This document shows, piece after piece, positions 45,020-57,397 of a stretch of 64,000 bases of DNA. A model generated the notes under the pieces. The model saw only the letters and a program-made list of their open reading frames with translations. It had not been told where the DNA came from and searched no databases. The translations under genes were made by a program, and so were the position numbers. The DNA is from Membranipora membranacea (Eukaryota; Bryozoa; Gymnolaemata; Cheilostomatida; Membraniporidae), in NCBI GenBank assembly GCA_914767715.1, contig OU612067.1:10664001-10728000 (forward strand), read 5' to 3'. Numbering within the stretch: the first letter of the stretch is position 1; every line of letters starts with the position of its first letter.

Positions 45020-46284
45020 GAGTCTGTAATGGTGCACAGTCCAGTAGACTAGAGTCTGAAAACTTACTTTGAAGTCTTGTATGTGGTCCTGATTGGCTAA
45101 CCAACAACATACATATTGAGGTGCAAAGGTCATTTACCTTCCTTTCATTGCTTTACCTCTGATCAAGTGACAGCCAGGGATTAAGTCTCATGTACCAGCA
45201 ACAAAAGGGGCCAGCTTGAAAATGTGGAAAACTAGCTTGGCGGTCGGGCAATGATGCATTTTAAAATGAGAGGCTCAGAGACCAGATTTATAGTGCTTGA
45301 TTGCATCATGGACACAAGTTTGGGGATCTACAGGGTCTGTGGGTGGGAAAAAAATGCATAGACAAAGCTGTTGGAATGCTGCTTGTTAGTGGTTTGGGAT
45401 CTACATGTTAGTTTGTATGCTAATCTCAAAGCAAACACGTTATCAGAGGTGTAGCACTTGTTAACGATGGATAGTAAAATCGGGTTTTTATATGTATGTT
45501 ACTGTTACTAGCCGGTCTTCTACTAAGGTCAACTAATGCCCAAGTTGGTGGCATCAAGAGAACGAAATTGTCAGTGTGCGTAATTGTGGACAGTCGCTTG
45601 CCACAAGAGCATTATGACTTCAGCCAAACTTTTTTTCAGTTTTTTGAGACATGCTGACTTTAGCCAAGCTGATATATCAAACGGCGATTCAGAGATGTCT
45701 TGGTAATGACAAAGGAAAGTTAGTGATAAGAGAGCTTTGTTAATTCAATTTTTCTTTTAGTTTTGATGTCTTCAAAAATACAAGTATGACTTATAGATTT
45801 TCAAAAGAGAAGAATGGAGGCGAAACTGATGAGAACTAACATCATGCTACGGAAAATACGACAATACTACAACCAACTTGACACTCCAATTGATGTTTTA
45901 TAAATTATTAATAGAAAGATTACAATGATATATTAAGGACGATATCAAACTGGTGTTCTAGAGCTCTACATTTTCTCAACAATACCTTATTATAGTCTAC
46001 TTTCCTTGAAATAATGAGATTGTGCATGGACTCACAAATGTCTGTACAGCTTCCAAATCTATCAATCAGAATAGTTGTATGTAATATAATATTGAAAACA
46101 CTGATACTTGGTCACACATGTTTCAATGGATTATTGTTGCCGTTGTCTTCTCTTTTGTTGAGTGGGGATAACTTCTCATGCCAAATAAGCGGCAGGTGTG
46201 CTAGAATGCTCAATCAGAGATCAACAGGGCCAAGTTCAAATGCTTGGGACAAACTATTATTTAAAATAAATTATACCACAATTA
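45020..46284. other. Intergenic, nothing recognised
   Basis: No family exon. Short ORFs only (for example 46014-46328), with no motif. Confidence 0.35.
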
Positions 46285-46345
46285 TAACATGCTTGTTGCG
46301 CGAGAGGCTCGAGTCTAAATCCCGTTGAAGCCAGATTTTACTTAT
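46285..46345 (+). repeat. tRNA-like repeat, copy 1
   Basis: gcttgttgcgcgagaggc, then gagtctaaatcccgttgaagccagatttta, resembling the 3' half and B box of a tRNA-derived SINE. Close copy at 46547. Confidence 0.4.
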
Positions 46346-46375
46346 ATCATATTTATTTACTACTTGGTGGTTTAA

Positions 46376-46525
46376 CTAAATATATACAATGATATATTAT
46401 ATACAATAATATATTATAGTCAAATATATATTATATACAATTATATATTATATTATCATATAATATATAATTGTATATTATATATGGTATACAATTATAT
46501 ACGATATGCAATATACAAGCTAGAA
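46376..46525. repeat. AT-rich palindromic tract
   Basis: Repeated tatattatatacaa/ttgtatataatata units that can fold on themselves. It lies between the two tRNA-like copies. Confidence 0.8.
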
Positions 46526-46546
46526 TCATATATGAATATAATACTA

Positions 46547-46612
46547 TAACATGTTTGTTGCGCAAGAGGCCCGACCGAGTTCAAATCCCGGTGAAGATAG
46601 ATTTTATTTACA
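46547..46612 (+). repeat. tRNA-like repeat, copy 2
   Basis: gtttgttgcgcaagaggc and gttcaaatcccggtgaaga, a near-perfect B-box sequence. About 265 bp from copy 1, with matching flanks (attttacttatatcat / attttatttacatatc). Confidence 0.45.
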
Positions 46613-46738
46613 TATCATCATTTTTACTACTTGTTGGTTCAGCTTGTTTTTTTTTGGTACCTATTCATTACTACTTACACCCACTACATCATTAAATTCA
46701 AACACCTGGATTATTTTGCACTCAGCTTTGCAAGCTTC

Positions 46739-46805
46739 AGCGGCCCAGTGTGGCTGAGCGATTGGAGTGTACGATCTCAGCCCGACTTCAAATTCTGGTG
46801 AGGAC
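46739..46805 (+). repeat. tRNA-derived SINE head
   Basis: tggctgagcgattgg is a good A box of Leu/Ser tRNA type, and gacttcaaattctggtgagg is a degenerate B box at near-tRNA spacing. No complete cloverleaf. Confidence 0.5.
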
Positions 46806-47279
46806 AGATTAAAAAAAGCATGGAGGGAGCATGGGGAGGACCCCTTATTCTTATACAATATATAAAAATATACCTCAATTGTTATATGTTTGCTGGCGCT
46901 ATATTCTATGGCTGTATTCACTGAAAATAAATGTGGGGGGGGAGTTCTGCCACATAGGACAACGATACTCAGGCTGTCTACCTCATAGGTTGCATGGAAA
47001 GGACAGCCATTGTAATTTGCACATATAATGACTTCGCCAATTGGCCATTCATCATATACTCAATCAACAACCGTGTTTACCATCCACATTCCACATCCCT
47101 GAAGTTTTGTGGCTTTTATGATCACTGCATTTCTAGGATTATTATTTTAAGTATTGGAATGCCAACTTCCCCCTACCATGAACGTCATAGCCTTAGGGAA
47201 GCCGTATTCTATGTTGAATTCAGAACTTGGCCATACAAAGTGATGTAAAGTTAAAGCTTTGATGACGTGGTTTGGTGAA

Positions 47280-47558
47280 TTTTGAGTCGCTTCCGAATAC
47301 TGGTAATGTTAATTTTGCACGATGAAAACATACCTACAGCACATGCTTCCTTAATATGTAGAACAAGTATTCTCCTTCTGGTGGCATTAAGATGTTCAAA
47401 ATGTTCTGTATTGACCTTGAACCTCCCTGGTCAACTTTTTCTTAAAGTCTTTTCATCACCAGAGGAGTTATATTTTGTTATCATCAGAACCTCTGTCTTG
47501 TCATTTATTAAAACAACAACTCAAGTGATAAATTTTGTGTTATTTGTGTTCTTATATG
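47280..47558 (+). pseudogene. Relic of a tail-B intron
   Basis: Resembles the R3/R5 intron between tail exons 1 and 2 (for example atgaaaac, ttctggtggcat, atgttcaaaat, gaacctccctgtc, tcaccagaggagttatat). It supports one decayed receptor spanning 44893-48700. Confidence 0.5.
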
Positions 47559-47803
47559 TTCTCAGCCCTGATTATGACAAAGCAGAGGGTGGGCTGCCCC
47601 GAAAGAAGAACTTAAGTGTCCTGAAGGTGTCGTACTGAGAGTGTGAAACATCCTAGAAAACTAGAATGCATCCTAGAGGTGAGCCCATGGTGGACCTCCT
47701 AATCTTGAGTGTGCAGCAAGCTGCCAGAAACTGAAACTGAAACAGCTAATCGCCCATTGGCAGTGACACTTTGATCTCAGCCCGTAGGCCGAGAAGCAAT
47801 ACG
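47559..47803 (+). repeat. Direct duplication, unit 1
   Basis: Shares gttctcagccctg, catcctagaaaactagaatg, aggtgagnccatggtggacc and cagcaagctgccagaaactg with unit 2 at 47804. Contains SPDYDKAEGG, reminiscent of but not clearly a tail motif. Confidence 0.75.
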
Positions 47804-48447
47804 TTCTCAGCCCTGTTTATGTCAAAACAGAAGATTAAGCTGCTCCTAAAGAGGGACTCAAGTTGCCGAAGTCCTCATACTGAGAGTGTGATACATCCTA
47901 GAAAACTAGAATGCATCCTAGAGGTGAGGCCATGGTGGACCTCCTGATCGTGGGTGTGCAGTGTTATATCTGGATATTGACATTTTAATTAAGGTTTCAT
48001 TACCAGAGGAATGTCAGGACCCTCATGATTGATTTATAAGTAGATTGTGTCAATTAAAATTATGAGCAATTAATTTCCCTGGTATGTTAATAATGTTTCC
48101 TTTTAATGCTGTGCATCCCTAATTAGTATCATATATAATGTAATGTTCCCCTAACTATCGTCAGTTGTGATATTGGGATCGAGAATAAAAGTAGCAATTC
48201 TATCAGCTCACTCTTTCCTTATTAACATCTCACACTATCCAACTCATAAGAATTCTCCCAATATAACTCACCATCGAGACACAACACTAAATCATTACAC
48301 GCAGCATAAATACAGGACATTATCAGACACAAAGATGTAACTATAACACCAACCAAAAAGACTCATTTTCAGTTACATCAGCAGCAAGCTGCCAGAAACT
48401 GAAACCGGCACTAATCTGCCATTGGCAGTGACACTTTGATCTCAGCC
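47804..48447 (+). repeat. Direct duplication, unit 2, split by a solo LTR
   Basis: Same landmarks as unit 1, interrupted at 47962-48380 by an insertion that unit 1 lacks. Confidence 0.75.
47962..48380. mobile_element. Solo LTR
   Basis: 419 bp from TGTTATATCTGG to GTTACATCA, flanked by GCAG on both sides (47958-47961 and 48381-48384), and absent from the sister unit, where gtgtgcagcaagctgcc is continuous. It contains an AATAAA near 48185. TG..CA ends and the empty-site comparison support a solo LTR. Confidence 0.7.
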
Positions 48448-48509
48448 ATTTAATTATGTGCTTATGTTATTGGTAATCTAAGCCTCGCCACTTGTTCACT
48501 GTGTTAACA

Positions 48510-48700
48510 CATGCTGCTATGATATTCTTGAGATGGCAGGACAAATCACAGAGTATCACCCTAACAGGGTGCAGCATATAGCTCAGTATGGACAGGTGCT
48601 TATGGCGCAGACTATGTCATGGCCGAGCAGTTTGATACAGGTGCATATCACCTAGCTGGTGATGCAGGAACAGAGAACTCTGACTCCACACTAATGTTAA
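48510..48700 (+). pseudogene. Relic tail-B exon
   Basis: About 48567-48700 translates to SSVWTGAYGADYVMAEQFDTGAYHL-like sequence followed by AGDAGTENSDSTL, matching tail exon 2 of R5 and R3. The frame is open, but the acceptor side is degraded and the homology stops before the donor. Confidence 0.65.
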
Positions 48701-48835
48701 TTAAACTACCTAATCACAAGATTAAGTCCACAGGTTACCAGTGCAATACCAGAGTACATTAAATCATGTATACATTCTAGGTCTTTGTTACAAGCGTTTA
48801 AACTTTGTGCTTCCTTTCATTCATAGATAAACGAC

Positions 48836-49608
48836 ATGAAACAAAAGAGACGACCAATATCGTTTTATCCAGCGCTGATCCTTGGATGCTTACTGTTAGC
48901 TATTATTTGTGTCAACATCTGGCTCTTGTCCACTGGCAGAGTAGATGTACATGGATCAGAAAACTTATCTTCGGAATCTGAGGTAAGACATCATCGTAGG
49001 ATATATTGCGAAAAGAGATCATAATCACTAGCAATGTACATATGTGGATGTGTGTGAGCAGACAAAAATTTCTGATTCAATGCCACGGAATTTTATGATG
49101 AGACATAACATGTGGGAAACTTTTTAAAGACAACTGTTTAAAAAATATCTCTGGAGTAAAGTTTTTGTCGCATTGTGATTTCGATTGATATTAGTTGGAC
49201 AAAACAATGATAAGGGATCGCGCAATAGCAATGTATACAATATTGTTGAAACCATTGGCCATGATTGTGAGATACCAGTCTCAATAATTCAAAACATTCC
49301 CTGTATGTCACAATGTTGGTCATTCGATTCCATAACTTGATGTGTGGAGAAATCGATATGAAAAAAGTTTGCATTAAGAACTTCCCATTTTTTTTACCTA
49401 TCTTTTGTTGCCATTGGAATCCTTAATGGTGTCACAACCATTAGAAGGCGAACCATACATGTCACATTTCTTTACTATGAATTTAAACACTCTACTCAAC
49501 TGTAACATAATTGTTGTGTATGTTTCTTTGTAGAATTATCAAATTGTGAAGCTTTTGATAGATATTAATCAGCTTATTCATTCCGATCATCTCAGTCAGC
49601 TCAACTGA
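48836..49608 (+). CDS. Possible small type II membrane protein (two exons)
   Basis: Exon 48836-48982 encodes a basic start (MKQKRRPISFYP), one strong hydrophobic segment (ALILGCLLLAIICVNIWLL) and an acidic Ser-rich end, then a GTAAGA donor in phase 0. A good acceptor at 49533 opens exon 49534-49608, NYQIVKLLIDINQLIHSDHL with a heptad-like hydrophobic pattern, and a TGA stop. The product would be about 73 residues. A third candidate exon at 50208 (GLSGENSHVINNCKG) follows a tttgcag acceptor but is not connected in frame. It is unrelated to the receptor family as far as I can see. Prediction only. Confidence 0.3.
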
Positions 49609-50559
49609 GTCAGCACAGGGCCCTCAGTCAGCTCAAACAGGTAAAGTGAACCTCTTTGTGTAAGCTTATGAGCAGTTGACTTCAGCAACCCATTGCTACT
49701 TTACATAAATGAGAGGAGTAATGGCTTGTGTTAGTGCTAATTGTTCTTGAGACATTTGTCGTATAACAGATAATAAACAGTCAGGTTAAAACTCGGTGTG
49801 TCTCTCCTGACAATAAAGTTATTATTTAAGCAATGTGTAACCCCTCATAAAATAGTTAACAAAACAATAAATTAGCGTCTTTAAATAGAGACACTCCTCT
49901 GTTATAGGTTTATGTTAAGACCTAGTTTGTGTGTTTGCTGGTAGTTTTAATGGATTTATTATTAGGAGCAATCACAGAGGCTTCTAACATGTAGCATGGT
50001 TGACATTGCGGTCATCATGAACAAAGGAATATGACATCACATCCTGTAATGTGTGATAGCAAACTGCCTACTAAGTGTTGGTCAGCCATTGTTATAGGCA
50101 TGGCATATGCAACACGCCCAACAACTGATACCACTGCTATACAAATTCCCTGACATGTTAAAGCTTATAACTTCACAAAATAATTTGTATTTTTTTCTTA
50201 TTTGCAGGGTCTTTCAGGTGAGAATTCACATGTCATCAATAACTGTAAAGGTCTATGCAAAACTGTTTGTGGGTAAAGATAAGCGTGGCATCGGAGAGGA
50301 AGCAGGTTGACAGATTGTTTTATTACAAATTCATTTTGATCTGCTAGATCATGACTCTATTTTTTTCTTAAAAATATATCTGCTGTCTCACTTGCGTATG
50401 AGTGATTGTTGGGATAATAAATGGGGAGTTGCGAAAAGACGAAAGAAAAAAAACAAGCATGACAAATTTCTAAATAGTTATTATTGCAGTTTAACACTAA
50501 CTGGCAACAAATACAAATTATATCCGAGCTGTGAAAACTATTCTTCGAAAAATCTAGAT
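49609..50559. other. Intergenic, one weak exon candidate
   Basis: Apart from the 50208 candidate exon I see nothing supportable. Confidence 0.3.
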
Positions 50560-51800
50560 GGATAAGATGATGATCTAAATTACAGCATGAACTTTTGGTA
50601 CTTAAGTAATGAAGCAAAATGTTCAGTATCTGTCAGTATTCCTAACCTAAAAATAAAATCACATCCTGTTTAAAATTTAAGTTACCCCATCTTTCTACTC
50701 CGATTGTGGAACGCTTTTTTTTTGATAATACTATATTGGCGTAATTTTCATTCTCAAAGAATGTTTTACAATATTAGCCATTAAAAGAAAAAGAAGAGGG
50801 TATAATTTAGACAGATCTCTTAGATTTACTTGGTGACATTCCCTGAAACGTTCCAACAAAAAATTTGGACATGTTCTATGAAACATTTGATGTCCAATTA
50901 AAGCAGTGATATAAGTAACTAGAAATGGTAAAGGCAATAAATGAAGGGTACTAGATAAAATGTTTGTTGGTGTCAAATGTTTGGGAATATTTTGCACATT
51001 AGCTATTAATCTGAATGCCTCTTTTGTAAAAGAAACAAATAGTTTGTAACATACTTTGGAGACAAATTATGGTAAATATGAATGCCATAAATTGGATGAC
51101 AAAAAATGAACTGATAATAAAATATCAATGACATTTTGGTGTAGAGATAACCCCACACAAATAAAGCTATGTGATAGATTTTTTTCACTTTTTCACAAAT
51201 GTATGCAATATTTTTTTCCCAAGTCAACTGAGCATTGATCTCAAAGCCCAACAATCTTTTCTCTCTCTCCTACATAGTACCCCCGCCCCACCACAAGTCA
51301 AGGAAAAGGACTCGCGAACACGGTCTTGAACATGATAGAAAAGGAAATGTAACTTCTCCATATTTATATCAAGTCGATTTGTAACACATCATCTCTGAAT
51401 GAATTCCCGATCTAAGTTAGCATTGTGTTGTAACTTGTCAGCATCTCTATCATGACTCAGAAACATAGTGTCATCAGCATAAGCGCAACTAACAGCTGAA
51501 AGTGGTAGTTTGAGCAGGTCGTTGACTAATATCATAAAAAGGGCGGGGGCAATTGTGGGACACGTATGTTAGTGGAAATTGTAGAGGACTCTTCACGATT
51601 GTATATAACTTTTTGCCATCGGTCACTTAAAAAAGAACAAAGGAGCTATAAAGCTCCATCTTTTACTTTTTACTTTTTCCAGTTTTAAGGTTAATATGCC
51701 GTAATCTGAAACGATTTTCTGTACCACAATGTTGCATGAAAATCCTTTCCAAAATCCGCACTGATATGGGTGTAGAAAACCAAGCTTTGCCAAGTGGGAG
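50560..51800 (-). pseudogene. Non-LTR retrotransposon (LINE) fragment
   Basis: On the - strand: HPYQCGFWKGFS (RT block), PALFMILVNDLL, the catalytic YADDTMFLSHDRDADKL near 51450-51490, then LGFEINAQLTWEKNIAYIC and LLQKRHSD (51006-51254) of the thumb/C-terminal region of Jockey/CR1-like RTs, and a trailing piece at 50731-50997. Several frame breaks and internal losses; endonuclease is not seen. Confidence 0.75.
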
Positions 51801-52489
51801 TGTAAATGAATCTAGCATTCTTACTTCGTCTCAACCCTGGTGTAATCTGTGTCATATCCGTTACGGTTCAACGCTTCCAAAATTTACTAACTGACTTTCA
51901 AGCAGAGAAAAAATTGGCTTAGCAGGGATTTTCCAACACCTCAACTATTTCACTAAAGATCGGCCACTTTCTGGCAGGTCCTTACAAAGCTTAAATGTTA
52001 TGTAAGCTTGTTGAAAACTCCTATTTGGGTTTCATTGATTGGTCAAACTTGGTGTCAATATTCTTTCAATACAATCCTTGTATTTTATCATGACAAAAAG
52101 CAGTTTTACAGATAGGGCAAATGCCACATTTCCAGGCAAATCTTCTCAAAATCATTACTTAGCCCTTTGAGCATGTTCCAACTGACCTAGATAGAATTAC
52201 TTCCTATACCTGCTTTTCGATTGATGTGAGTTTCTAGAGTCATGTATTTCGCAAGGTCACACACACTGAAAAGCAGCTGTGGGCAACCTACGGCCTTTTT
52301 TACCAGTACAGCCTGAGGGGTTATTTTTTACGGCCTAATTGTGGCCTTTTACCTTTAAAAGATGCTAAAATAAATTTGTATTCCAATTTTGTTGTGTGTT
52401 GGTATCCAAGTATGCATAATACTGTAGAGGATTTGAGGGGGTTACCCAAAGGCGGCGATACCCGCCACTGCAACCACGCACATTGCCTA
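51801..52489. other. Intergenic, nothing recognised
   Basis: No ORF or repeat I can support. It may include more of the LINE 5' part, too decayed to read. Confidence 0.3.
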
Positions 52490-52640
52490 TTTATATTGAG
52501 TACGCCGACTCCCTAAACAAGAACACCGACTCTATCTAAGTGGAATTGTATCGAGCACACAGACTCTATCTGCCTGTGAATATACCGAGTACGCCGAATC
52601 TATCTGAGGGGGAAGTAACGAGTACGCCGACTCTATCTGG
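52490..52640 (+). repeat. Short imperfect tandem repeat
   Basis: The phrase gagtacgccgactctatctg recurs in imperfect form four or five times, with irregular 30-55 bp spacing. Confidence 0.7.
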
Positions 52641-53857
52641 GCTGGGAATATAATCGGCCTGACTTTGGGGCTGGCTTTGGAGGGGGATATGGACACACTA
52701 TTAATATATTTATCTGGCAAGATAAATGAGTGGGGGGAATGGCTCTGGGTTTTAACTACCTTTGCGAGATAGCTGGGAAGAACTGGACTGGTAATCAGGT
52801 CAATGGATGCAGTGGTGCAAAGAAGGTTTTCACTAAGCCTCTACCTACTACCAAAGGGAGGCTGCAGTCTAACAGCAGAGTACAAACAAGGCAACATTAT
52901 GTCAAGGCAGGGAGGTCTGCCAGCAGGCAGAACTCAAGAAACTTACTTCAGTTGGTTAAGTTGTGCACTATGAGCTTTTATTTGGTTGCTGACTGGAGGA
53001 GTTTTATAAATGTGTCTAGTTTGATCGCTAAAAGATAACTGTCCTGAATCTAATATTGCTCAGTTATTAAAATATAAAGGAAACATGTTACTAGCTGTTG
53101 AAAATACCATATAACGTCATGGAATTTAACCAGAATGTAAGAATGAATAGTTGCCATGGGAACAATACTGATAGTCCTGAAGATATAGAAATAAGTGTCG
53201 ATAAAAATATGAAAAGTTACTAAAATTATGACATGGACAGACAACTAATAATAATAAGAAAACATGTGAAATAAATTTTTAAATGTCCAGCTGTGGTGGA
53301 AAATCCACCACAATACCCTGTAAGCAGATTATATTTGAAAGTAGCGGCCATTCTGAATTAATTATGTGTCATAGGTTACCAGGTCATTCTGCACAATAAT
53401 ATCATCACTTCAACTGGTGCCAACTACTTTACAAGTGCTTTATTTTCAAAATAACCCAGAACAAAGACCTTTGAATGTTGAAATGACAACGTTACAACAT
53501 TTTATAGTAATTATTTTGTTTACAGAACTTTCCTTTGTAACAAGGGTGGCGGAAATGTATCAAAAATTACTGATGTTACAAGTGCTCCTGCATTTTGACT
53601 GAAATGTTCCAGATTTGCCTCTCATGTGACAAGCATATGCAAAAAGTACCGATCTTGCACACACCCTGCCTTTTGCCATAATAATGAAACACAAGTTTAC
53701 AGACATGAACCCAACAAAATCCCAAAAGTCATAGTAATAAAATGGCGCAAAACTTTAGAAGATCAGATAAACTAGTGATTCTGTTGAGCTGATATTTCTT
53801 GCAACAGATTGCAGGTTTCATTCACACACCAATCTGTTTCAGTTGGTACAAAATATG
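52641..53857. other. Intergenic with an unassigned 102-codon ORF
   Basis: The ORF at 52730-53038 has no recognisable motif and no context. Its length is within chance for this region. Confidence 0.3.
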
Positions 53858-55587
53858 AACTGCCAACATTACTACCCCTGATATAAATTATGATGCTGCC
53901 TTTTGAGTTAAGCGTGCGTAAAATGTTGTCCACCCATGCTCTACGGGATGGATTGATATCTGATTATTTGTGTCAGGGAAGATTTGCTGTTTGTAGATGG
54001 AATGGACATACTCCAAGCCAAATATTTCATAGTACATCAGCAACCAATATTTATTTTCTTATTGTTGAAAAATGAAAATTTATGCCTGAAGTGTACAAAA
54101 TAACTTCTTTGAAAAGGACCAAAGTATAAACAACATTATTGATGTCATACAATTTAATGTTATTACAAACAGCTGAAAGGTGAATGTGAAATTTATTGTT
54201 ATCCTAAATGAAAAATATTTTTAAAAAACACTATCCCCGTAGCAGTATAACAATACTGTTCATTTAGCGTGATAGTATCATGTCTTTATATCACCACTTC
54301 CTTCTTGGTATGATTTGATTAACCTGAAGTTTGTTCACTATCAATGCATCGAGTGGAAGGCATCATCATTTCTCAATATCCAGATGTTCAGCTGCTTTTG
54401 ATCAATCAATGATCTATTATTTGGATTGTGCTCTAGTTCTGGTCTATGAGGAATTTACACAAACAAGCACCTAAAATTAAGACCGGGTTATAGGTTTTAG
54501 TAAAATAGTACGAGTACATATTGAAAATGGGGATGCTGCCTGCTGTATTTCAACATCATCAGTCACTTACTGTCATCACCTCCATAGAAGTGTAGCTTCT
54601 ACCATCTATGTTCTATTGCATTGCTCACCTCATGGGTTCCCTTGATATGATAAAGTCATATCTATACACTTACTTGCATACTCGTTTCACATTTTGCACT
54701 TGACCAATGATAACCCTGGTTTGAGAAGGCTCCTCATCCACATCCCTCATCATCAGACAACAATGAGCTCATTATGGTTTCAGTGCTCCGATCAGACCAA
54801 ACTCAAACAAGTATAAAAATAGCACCAGTGATTTTTACCTGGCACCAAATGGTATGCTGTATAACCTATAACCTGTATAACCTTTCATTCTCCTCTTGTA
54901 TCATGAAGATTCATTAGAAGAGAGACTATCAGTTAGTTTTCTAGACTAACATATGCAAAAACTTCCTCCTTACAAATATGTACATAATCTATAGTTATGC
55001 ACAAAATTTTGATCACTTTGTGTAGAAGCTGAGTTAGAGCTGCACATTAATTCTGAGATAGAGATGGTTAAAGCACGAAGAAGATTAACTTGATGTTAAA
55101 TATCCTGACATGCACCGCAGATCTGGTTTGTCACAGATTTTCCTGATTTTCTGCAATCATACTACATTGTTTATGCTCTATCTTATTTGCATTTAGATTC
55201 TGCAATGGTATTATTGGCATCCTTTTTATGACGGCAATTTGACAAAAATAGTTAATTGTAGATTAAAATTATGAGAGTATTAATCAATTCTTATATAAAA
55301 GCGTGTGCAGTCCTTAAAAAAGATGTGAGGGTATCATCAATATATCATACCTCCCTCCTTGACATGATTCATCGACACTCCTTACTTGAATGCACCAGCT
55401 AACAGCATTATCCATCAATGCACATTCTGAAAAAAGTCAATGCTCTGTCCTTGGGTAATCGCATAACATAATGTGCTGTTTATTTCGTCAATGCTCAGCT
55501 CTTTTCACGCTCATGTTTGAACATTGCAATAATTTAGATCTAGGAGGAAGTAATACAGACAAGCTCCCTTATAGCAATATACGACCT
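53858..55587 (+). repeat. 1.7 kb tandem duplication, copy 1
   Basis: Colinear with 55588-57240: ataaattatgatgctgcct (53884 / 55612), ccacccatgctctacg, caagcacctaaaattgagac, ggttagttt..tagact, cttcctccttgcaaatatg. Contains two paired-box modules (54296/54441 and 55350/55538) but no gene. Confidence 0.85.
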
Positions 55588-57240
55588 GCCAAGTTTGTTA
55601 CTCCTGACATAAATTATGATGCTGCCTTCTGATTTCAGCCTGCTCAAAATGTTACCCACCCATGCTCTACGTGATGGATTGAAACTTGATTATCTGTGTC
55701 AGGGCAGATTTGCTGTTTGTAGATTGATTGGACAGAAAAATACTACAGGCCTAATAGTCCATAGTACATAAGCAACCAATATTTACTTTCTTGTTGTTGA
55801 AAAATGTGTGAAAGACAACTTCCTCACAAAGGACCAAAATATAAACAACATTATCAATGTCCTTCAAATATTAATACAAACAGCTGAGAGGTGATTTTAA
55901 AATTTATTGGACACCTATATGTATTATATTTGAAAAAATGTTCTCCCTGTAGCAGTATAACAATACTGCTAATTCAGCCTGAGAGTATCAAGTCTTTATA
56001 TCACCACTTCCTTCTTGGTTTGATTTGATTAAACTTGTGTGGAAGACATCATCATTTCTCTATATCCAAATATTCAGCTGCTTCTTATCAATTCAAGATC
56101 TGTGATCAAGAATTGTGCCCTAGTTCGGGTCTAGAAGGAAGTTACACAAACAAGCACCTAAAATTGAGACTGGGTTATACTTCTTAGTGCATAGAATGAG
56201 TACATATTGACAGTTGGGACGCTGCCAACCTGTCCTTCAACAGCATAAGTCACTTTCTTTTATCACCTTCATAGAACTGTAGCTTCTACCATGTACGTTA
56301 TTGCATTGCTCACCTCATGGGTTACATTGATATGATAAAGTCATATCTATATACTTACTTGCATACTCGTATCACATTTTGCACTGGACCAATGATAACC
56401 CTGGTTTGAGAAGGCTCCACGTCCCTCATCATCAGACAACAATGAACTTATTATGGATTCAGTGCTCCTCAGACCAAACTCACACCATAATATCAAATTA
56501 GCACCAGTGATTTTTACCTGGCACCAAATGGTATGCTGTATAACCTATTTAGAGTACACCTTTTATTCTCCTCTTGTATCATGACGATTCATTAGAAGAG
56601 AGACTATCGGTTAGTTTTGTAGACTGACATATGCAAAAACTTCCTCCTTGCAAATATGTACATAATCTATAGTTATGCACAAAACTTTGATCACATTGTG
56701 TAGGAGCTTAGTTAGAGCTGCACATTAATTCTGAGATTGAGAAGGTTGAAGCACTAAGAAGATCATCTCAATCGAAAATATCTTGACATGGACCACAGAA
56801 CTGGTGTGTGACAGAAATTTCCTGATTTCCTGCAATGATACTGCATTGATTACTTTCTTTCTTATTTACATCAGATCACGCAATGGTATTTTAGGCATCA
56901 TTTTTATGACGGCAGTTCGATAAAAATAGTTAATTGTAAATTAACACTATATTAGTATTATTCAATTCCTATATAAAAGCGTGTGCAGCCCTTACAAAAA
57001 ATGTGAGGGAATCATCAATATATCATAACTTCCTTCTTGACATGATTCATCGTCACTCCTTACTTGAATGCACCAGCTAACAGCATTATCCATCAATGAT
57101 TGGGTAATCAAATAACATAATGTGCTGTTTGTTGTGTCAATACTCAGCTGGTTTTGATCTTTTCATGCTTATGTTTGCACATTGCTTTAGTTTAGGTCTA
57201 GGAGGAAGTAACACAAGCAAGCTCCTTTATAGCAGTAACA
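55588..57240 (+). repeat. 1.7 kb tandem duplication, copy 2
   Basis: Second copy, directly upstream of R7, with modules at 56005/56129 and 57028/57196. Confidence 0.85.
57028..57225 (+). promoter_or_regulatory. R7 upstream paired box module
   Basis: aacttccttcttgacatgatt (57028) and gtctaggaggaagtaacaca (57196), the second box about 200 bp before the R7 start. A ctatataag TATA-like stretch lies at about 57322. Confidence 0.55.
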
Positions 57241-57397
57241 CTTAGTTAGCATACAGGCTAACTTGATGTAATTCCAAACACATAAGTTCACTTGATTATA
57301 CAGCTCCCCTAGCAAATAGCTCTATATAAGCTTCAACAGTCTAGCAACCAACGCATCATAGACAATGCTTCATGATTCAAAAAGGAGTTCTTTCAAC

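Noticed and set aside
46739-46805. Functional tRNA-Leu/Ser gene
   Set aside because: No acceptor or anticodon stem pairing is evident, and the B box is degenerate.
52730-53038. 102-codon ORF as a gene
   Set aside because: No motif, no splice or promoter context, no family resemblance.
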